Of a stretch of DNA of 64,000 bases, positions 57,866 to 64,000 are shown one piece after another. The translations under genes and the position numbers were made by a program. The notes under the pieces are model-generated. The model was not told the DNA's origin. It did not search any database and saw only the letters and a program-made list of their open reading frames with translations. The stretch comes from Planococcus citri (lineage: Eukaryota > Arthropoda > Insecta > Hemiptera > Pseudococcidae), in contig NC_088681.1 of assembly GCF_950023065.1 (NCBI RefSeq), positions 33,390,836-33,454,835 of the forward strand, given 5' to 3'. Every line of letters starts with the position of its first letter. The first letter of the stretch is position 1.

Positions 57866-60800
57866 GTAAGTTGAAAGAATTTTTATTGCAATTTTTTTTC
57901 TCAATTTTTTCGAGTTTTATTTTTATTAACGAAGAGTATAATTTTTCACGGATTAATTACGAAATTTTTTGATAAGCGTGGGTAATTTGGTTCGATTAAT
58001 TAACCACATCGGCGTGTGGGATGTTGAATTGGTATATTAATAAAATCTATACGTAGACGAGTTAATGGGTTATGTGAAAGACTTACTTACCTTGTGGTAT
58101 CTAGCCATCTTTCGCCTAATGCAGGTTTTACTCGTGCTGCTCGAGTTGCATCGAATGCGTCGTCGATGCATCGCCATCGCCGAGGAGAATCTCGTTTTAT
58201 GCAATGCAGTCTGGCGAACGCGACATGACCTACCCTAAGCCATTACTAACTCTCGCCTCGGCCGACAGATGGCGTTCTCGAGCGACACTCTAACTTACAT
58301 TTTCTTACGTACGCTTTCCTTCGATGCTGGAATTTTCCCCATTTTTTCCCTCTCCCTCCCTCGCTATCCCTCTCTCTACGCTGTACGAGTCGATAATCAC
58401 TTTTTTCTGCATTTTCCCTGATCGATGCGTTTATTTTTCATTTTTTTCGTTTCCTTCGTCGTGGTCCTAATAACAAGACGACGAAAAATTGGTCGACCAA
58501 TTTTTCTCGAATGTGCATCATGTTCGGCCTCGAATGCAGATTCGAACGACTGGTACCGAGCGTTTGTTGTAATAAGAATTTTAAATACGAGCGCGCGTAT
58601 TCGGGAGAGGGGAACTAAGATGGTGGCGAAATCGTCCGAAATGCATACCCTTCTTAGATGCAACACTTCGGTCATTTCCGTGAACTACTGAAGTGCAAGT
58701 TCTATTAGTAGATATTATTCGACAGTTGACGGTATAATGCAGTCTCACGTTACAAAATGATGCTTTTCTTTCGTAATTTTTTTTCTCACATTCCGAAATT
58801 TTATTTTATTTACGCTGTGAAATTTTAATTCTATTTTTTCGTTCGTATGGTTTTTTCTTTTTTGCTCTTTCGAGCCTTTTGTACGTATGATTTTTTTTTT
58901 TTTCAATTTTACAATTTCACCAAGTGATCGGGTTTAATTATTTTTAATGTTTTGAGTGGCTTTCTCAAGGATAAATTTTATCGGGTTGTGATTGTCGATC
59001 GAGTTGCTGTAAATTGTTTTTGTACTTTGTGCGACGCGTTTTAGTATTTCTATCGCTGAATTTTTTTCTTCAATTTTTTCTTTTTTACTATTTTATTTTG
59101 TAAGCAAATATCGTGTTTTTTCTTCTTTTTTTTCTTCCTATTTTTCGGTGTGTGTTTTTTCAAACTGTTTCGATGTGAGTAAGGATTTTTGCAAGCGACA
59201 TAAATGGTATGTTTTTTATTTTCACGTATCTTTTTTTTTGGTGATTTTTTTTTTACCTTATTTTGTAATTTAATCATTTACCAAATAGGTAATTTAGATT
59301 TTTTTTTTTTTTTGAAAACTTGACGAATGTATCGATGGTGATTGATGAGAGAAAAAACACTCTCGGTGAAAATTCTCTGAACATATGAAAGTGTTCAAAT
59401 CGATTTTTCCCTCGTAGGTATACATTTATATATCGAATCTTGACTCGTGAAAAAAGTAGGTAAGATTCGATGCAACGTTTTTCAACCGTGGAATTTTTTG
59501 AACAAAAATTTCACCAATTTTTCACTTTTACTACTGCCGAAGTAATTCCTTATTACCGAATAATTTTACAATTTGATTCGTAGAAATGTTCGTGTATTTG
59601 ATTAATGATTACCAGATAGGTATACCAAGAATATGGTACACGAAGATATTCGATAAATAAGATTTGTAAATAGCTCAAAAGAAAGCAGATATAAAGCTTT
59701 CAAACATTCGACTGGTAGTTGCAAATTTTCATGGAATAGTATCGAATCGTTTATCATTTTAAAGAATTGCTGTGTTGAAAGGATGCTGTTAACGAGATGA
59801 AATTATCTGGGAAAGTGATTTTTTTTCTGGTAGCTTAATCCTCGATTGTAATGTACCTAATGTAGTTGTCGAGTGCGAAATATCGTGTGTTTTTTCAGAT
59901 TTAATTTATTTGATCGGATTATATCAAATTGATCGTATAGATATGCAGGATTTATGAGTAATTCGCTGTGGATATATTATGTTTTGAATTTGAGTGTTTT
60001 AGTGTAGTGTGGTTTTTAATTCGAGGACTTGATGTTGTTCGAGTTCGTTGAACTTTGGGACCTTTTTTTTTTGGTGTTTGTTTTTGTGTCGGTTTTGGTT
60101 TTCAAGATAAATTTGACGGAGAATTTTCCAAATCGTTATGCTCAGCAGATATTCGAGTGATGGAAGTTGTGGTAATTTTTTATGTATTTTTTAAAAGTAA
60201 TGAGTAAGATTTAAGAAATTAATTTTTAACGATCGTTTTGATTTTAAAATTGAGTAATTTTATGAGATTGGTTTGGGTGAGTACTTATTTTACGAGAAAT
60301 GTGAGAATTTTTGGATTTATTTGCCGCTTAGGTATTTTTAATGTGTTTTTCAATCGTTTCCATTTTGAATTTAATTGATTTATTTTAATGATATGGTTCG
60401 AATACCTATACCTATTCACCTGTCATGTATCATACCTATAGCTAGGTCCAGGCACTATTTATCAATTTTTCAAAAGGTTCAATAAATATCTAAGAGTGCT
60501 GAAAGTTTATTGATAAGACGTTTTAGTTTCATAATTCTTCATTTTATTTTTCAAATTTGAAATTAGTTAAATACCTATTTTCTTAATTACTCAATAAGTA
60601 TACTTTTGAACATATTCGCACATTTTTTAATAATTCAATTCATCCCCATCTCTCGATATTACCTTTGATGAATTCAAATTCGACGATGGTATTAATTTGA
60701 AAAACACATCGTCGCGAAGTCTTATCAAAATACCGATATGAGTAGGTACTTACATTTGTATCATTTGGTTCATCTCGTCCTCGTGTAAATAAACCATTGA

Positions 60801-63800
60801 AATTGAGAGATGATGTAATGAATAAAAATTATTCGTGGGATTGTTTTCCAAAATTGAATCCGAGAATTAATTCGATGATTTTTGAATTTGTCAAATTTTA
60901 TCGTTGGACGAACATAATATTGTCTCTCATTTTTTACTACTTTCACATAAGTTCATAAGTAAATTTACGAATTACTGAAATATTTCAAGAGAAACAAGAA
61001 TCCAACATCCAATGTTCAAATTGACGTGTAGTTTTTATAAAAAAGTATGTAACTTTCATTTAATAAGGTAAAGTGACAAAAAGTGAAAACATTTGCTGGT
61101 TCTCGTTGGAAGTTATTGGACCTATCTACTTTTCGTAATTATCTTTCATTTGATCGAATTTTTATTTTAATTGTGTTGAGAATCATGGCTCGAAGGGAGA
61201 TATAGAAATAAAGGGCTACTTGACCCGGGTTCCTACTCGTATTTCCTCGAGGATTCAAAAATAATGAAGGATCTACGATAACTAACGAATAAAGGATAAA
61301 TATTACAATTCTTGAACTTACAGAATTATATTTGGAAAAATTGGAAGTTTTCTGAAGCTGGGTACTTGTTGTAGCTTTTAATACTCACGTAAGCAATTTT
61401 GTGTTCTTATGTAACCCTTGGGTGGGTAAAATATCTCAATCAACTAGATCGTCTAAAAAAAAAAATACTGAAAATTGAAAAATTAGATCATAAGCTAAAG
61501 AATTGATTTTAACGCGGTCTTCAACTCTCCTGTTGATCATTAGATAGTCTTGCTTCAGCTCATTCTTTTCTTTTCTAGAAGTCATGTGTTTTCCTCTCCA
61601 ATGTTCAAATTATAAGTTTTTTTCTGTTATATTTTTTCCTTCGATTTTTGAATTGATTCACTCGTTTTAGGCTATACTGGTCTGCATTTATTTCTACAGT
61701 TTGTTCAAAAAAAAAAAAAAAAAAAAAATTGATCAATAATTGAAATGAATTACATTTGCTAGTATGCATTTGGCAGCTCCATCCTTACACTACTTCGTTC
61801 GAAATTACTCAATTTTTCAATAATAGAAAGTAGATATAGGTAGGTAATTACTGCTTGTTAAGTGTTTCCATATTTTTCTTTTAGCTGGTATAAATTTTTT
61901 GCTAAAAAAATGCGTTTTCCCTCAATTTTTATCAACATTTTGAACTTTCTTCCCAAATTTTTTTCATTAAAAAAAATGTAATCGTATCATCACAAAAATG
62001 TGCTCTCTCTTTGTAGATAAAGGGGTTGGTTTCTTAGAATTGTGACAAGATTTTTTAAATCTTTGTTTTGAAAATTTAGTAACATTTCATATCTGACTTG
62101 GAAAAATTTTGAGTGCTATTTCATTCAAAAAACCATGAAAATTTGAGAAGGAAATTCTTTTCATTACTTCTGGAAATCAACCTATGTTTTGAAAATATTT
62201 ATCTGCGGAAGGAAAAAAATCATCTCAAAATCTTGAATGACTTTTAATGATTTTGAGAGACATTTTATGAAGAGATGGGTTCAGTGGCGTAGGTGATGTG
62301 CAAACGGGACGATGCCCCTCTCACCTTTAGAGATGAAAATTTAATACACTTGAAATATGCTGAAATGAGAATTTTTGCCTGTTGAATCAAAAATTTGACT
62401 TCCACTTTGTTCAATCAATAATTAATGTATAATATGAAGTTGTTTATAATCTCAAAAGTTCGATTTTTTCGCGCCTAAAAATCCTATTGTGTCCTCCCCT
62501 CTCCACGAAAAATTCTCGCTGAGTCGCTGCTGGAGGGTTTGAATTTTGTAATGAGGTATGTCAAACGAGATGGCGAAAAAATTATGAAAGGTTATAGGTT
62601 GTCTGACATGTACTACGTACAAAAATAGTCTTTTTTTGTTTCTTCATGATGTACATACCTACCTGGACCTACTATCTACCGATGCATTTCCTGTATACGA
62701 TTAAGTAATTCGCCTTGAAAATTACCTACTAAGTTTTTTTTTTCAAAGTTGTTGGGTAAGTAATTTTTTAAAAATTAGTTATCTAAAAATCTGAAGGTGA
62801 TTGAAAATTTTGAAAAAGTGAATAGTAAAATGAACGATCAAAGGAACCTCGTGGATTTTTTCTCAATTGAGTGACTCAATCACCTGGGTACATCAAAATT
62901 TTGAATTTTCCCCCTCTTTTAAAATGTTTTCCTAGTTCTTATCAATGTAGGTGGTGGATAGTGTCAGATATCCTACGAAATCACTTTCGTTTGAAAGTTC
63001 AACTCACCAACGTTTATCTTATCTGAAAATCCGATTGATTAAAATTCCAGATAATTCACAAATACTTACGTACGTAGGTAAATACCAATTGCGAAAAATT
63101 GCATCAAGCTTGTGAATTTTTTTCCCAGCTTAAATCCTCCTTGTTATTGAATATAGTATTTTGTCTTCTTTGCCTAATTTCAATAATTTGTGATCAAAAT
63201 AATGCCTGGAATTCAAAAGTGTTGCACCAATTTCAATACATTCGTGCTTAATTTTTTGTTCCAAAAAAAATTTATCAGATCGAAGTGAGAGTACAATTAT
63301 GTAGCTCTAACCAACACTATGTACATGATGATGATATCTACTTGATAGGGAAAGTGAATTTTGACTAAATTTTCTGGGAAAAAATTTCGTGTGCGATAGC
63401 TAGATAGGTATTTCAAAAAATGATAGCAAAACTGATTTTTGACTACATTTTCTCCGAAAAAATCTCGTAAGCGATAGTTGAATTTCAAAAATATGACCGG
63501 ATCTAGTTTTATCAACAAAATATGAAAATAACAAAAAGTTTTTTGATGTAGGAACGAGTAATCTCGTGTATGATTTGATTAAACTGTAGTTTCATGATTT
63601 AGAACAAATGTCCGGATTAGATTCAAAATTTATATTTTGAATGTAGCCTAATTTCATTTTAAATGTTTTTCATGAGGAATGGAGAATTTTTTTTCAGAAA
63701 TTGGAAGTTTTAGCAGAAAACGTTTTTTATAATTTTATAATCTTATTTTTCAAGAGGATGATTTTAATGTTTATTCAGTCAATGGAGATGTTCATTTGAA

Positions 63801-64000
63801 AAAATTGAAATGATTGATCAAAAAAAAAAACAAAAACGTAAAAGTCAGAAAAACTCAGTTTTGAGAATAATGGCTACTTTTCTAATGAATAGGTACCTAC
63901 TCATTTCATAAGCTCGCCCACATTGTACAATGTACATATTTATATCATAAATGATGCAGATGCCATGAATTCTGATACTAGATATTAAAAATATCAACCA
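57866..64000 (+). other. Probable first intron of the gene at 57772
   Basis: After the donor the DNA is T-rich on the + strand with no recognisable exon up to the window end. Contents noted: a CpG-rich patch at 58090-58330, a perfect 24-bp palindrome at 58483-58506, overlapping antisense ATG frames at 58397-58691, a T-rich region 58780-59310, an A tract of 22 at 61707-61728, and weakly repeated DNA at 63330-63520. No acceptor followed by a convincing coding block was found. Confidence 0.4.
58483..58506. repeat. Perfect 24-bp palindrome centred on GGTCGACC
   Basis: GAAAAATTGGTC followed directly by its exact complement, with no spacer. The same translated segment, KIGRPIF, therefore appears in frames on both strands. 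Confidence 0.95.

Noticed and set aside
1..64000. tRNA, rRNA or spliceosomal snRNA genes
   Set aside because: I scanned for T-loop GGTTCGA words, U1/U2/U6 core words and rRNA cores by eye and found no candidate that folds.

Overview
This is eukaryotic nuclear DNA, almost certainly from an arthropod. It is AT-rich, full of long T and A tracts, has no dense gene packing, contains spliced-gene signals (a coding first exon followed by a GTAAGT donor), and carries 3' ends of insect-type non-LTR retrotransposons. Short words such as TAGGTA/TACCTAC and ACTCGTATA recur throughout. I associate these with hemipteran genomes such as mealybugs, scale insects or aphids, but that placement is a recollection and not proof. 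Nothing in the window looks bacterial or viral.

The window is gene-poor. The only protein-coding gene start I would defend is a first coding exon near the right end (57772-57865, + strand). It has a good initiation context, an in-frame upstream stop, a CpG-rich upstream block with a perfect CRE (TGACGTCA), and a consensus splice donor. The rest of the window to 64000 would then be its first intron. A second CpG-rich, promoter-like block lies at 51480-52480, and a good-looking 36-nt candidate microexon lies at 30652-30687. Most other open frames of 60-150 codons are chance frames in AT-rich or repeat DNA; many lack an ATG.

Most of what can be recognised is repeats. There are three truncated LINE 3' ends (1-371 +, 46862-47445 -, 54404-54725 +) and a retroelement-like coding relic with seven in-frame stops but an intact frame (26271-26762 -). 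There are three elements with terminal inverted repeats and TA target duplications (24824-25760, 27221-28078, and 27377-27629 nested inside the second). A large inverted-repeat block lies at 49532-51072. Minisatellites lie at 9225-9905, 21280-22015 and 29941-30405. There are also several old dispersed families, called A, B, C and D here, that recur in both orientations.

Layout: 0-0.4 kb LINE end; 0.4-9 kb mostly unique DNA with old A and C repeats at 3.6-5 kb; 9.2-9.9 kb minisatellite; 10-13.7 kb unique; 13.7-15.2 kb C and B repeats; 15-20.7 kb mixed; 20.7-22 kb A repeats then minisatellite; 22-24.8 kb unique; 24.8-30.4 kb dense mobile-element zone; 30.4-32.6 kb unique with possible exon; 32.6-43.7 kb alternating old repeats and unique DNA; 43.7-46.3 kb unique; 46.3-51 kb LINE, A repeats and foldback block; 51-54.4 kb CpG block and unique; 54.4-56.6 kb LINE end, D array and A repeats; 56.9-64 kb promoter, first exon and intron.
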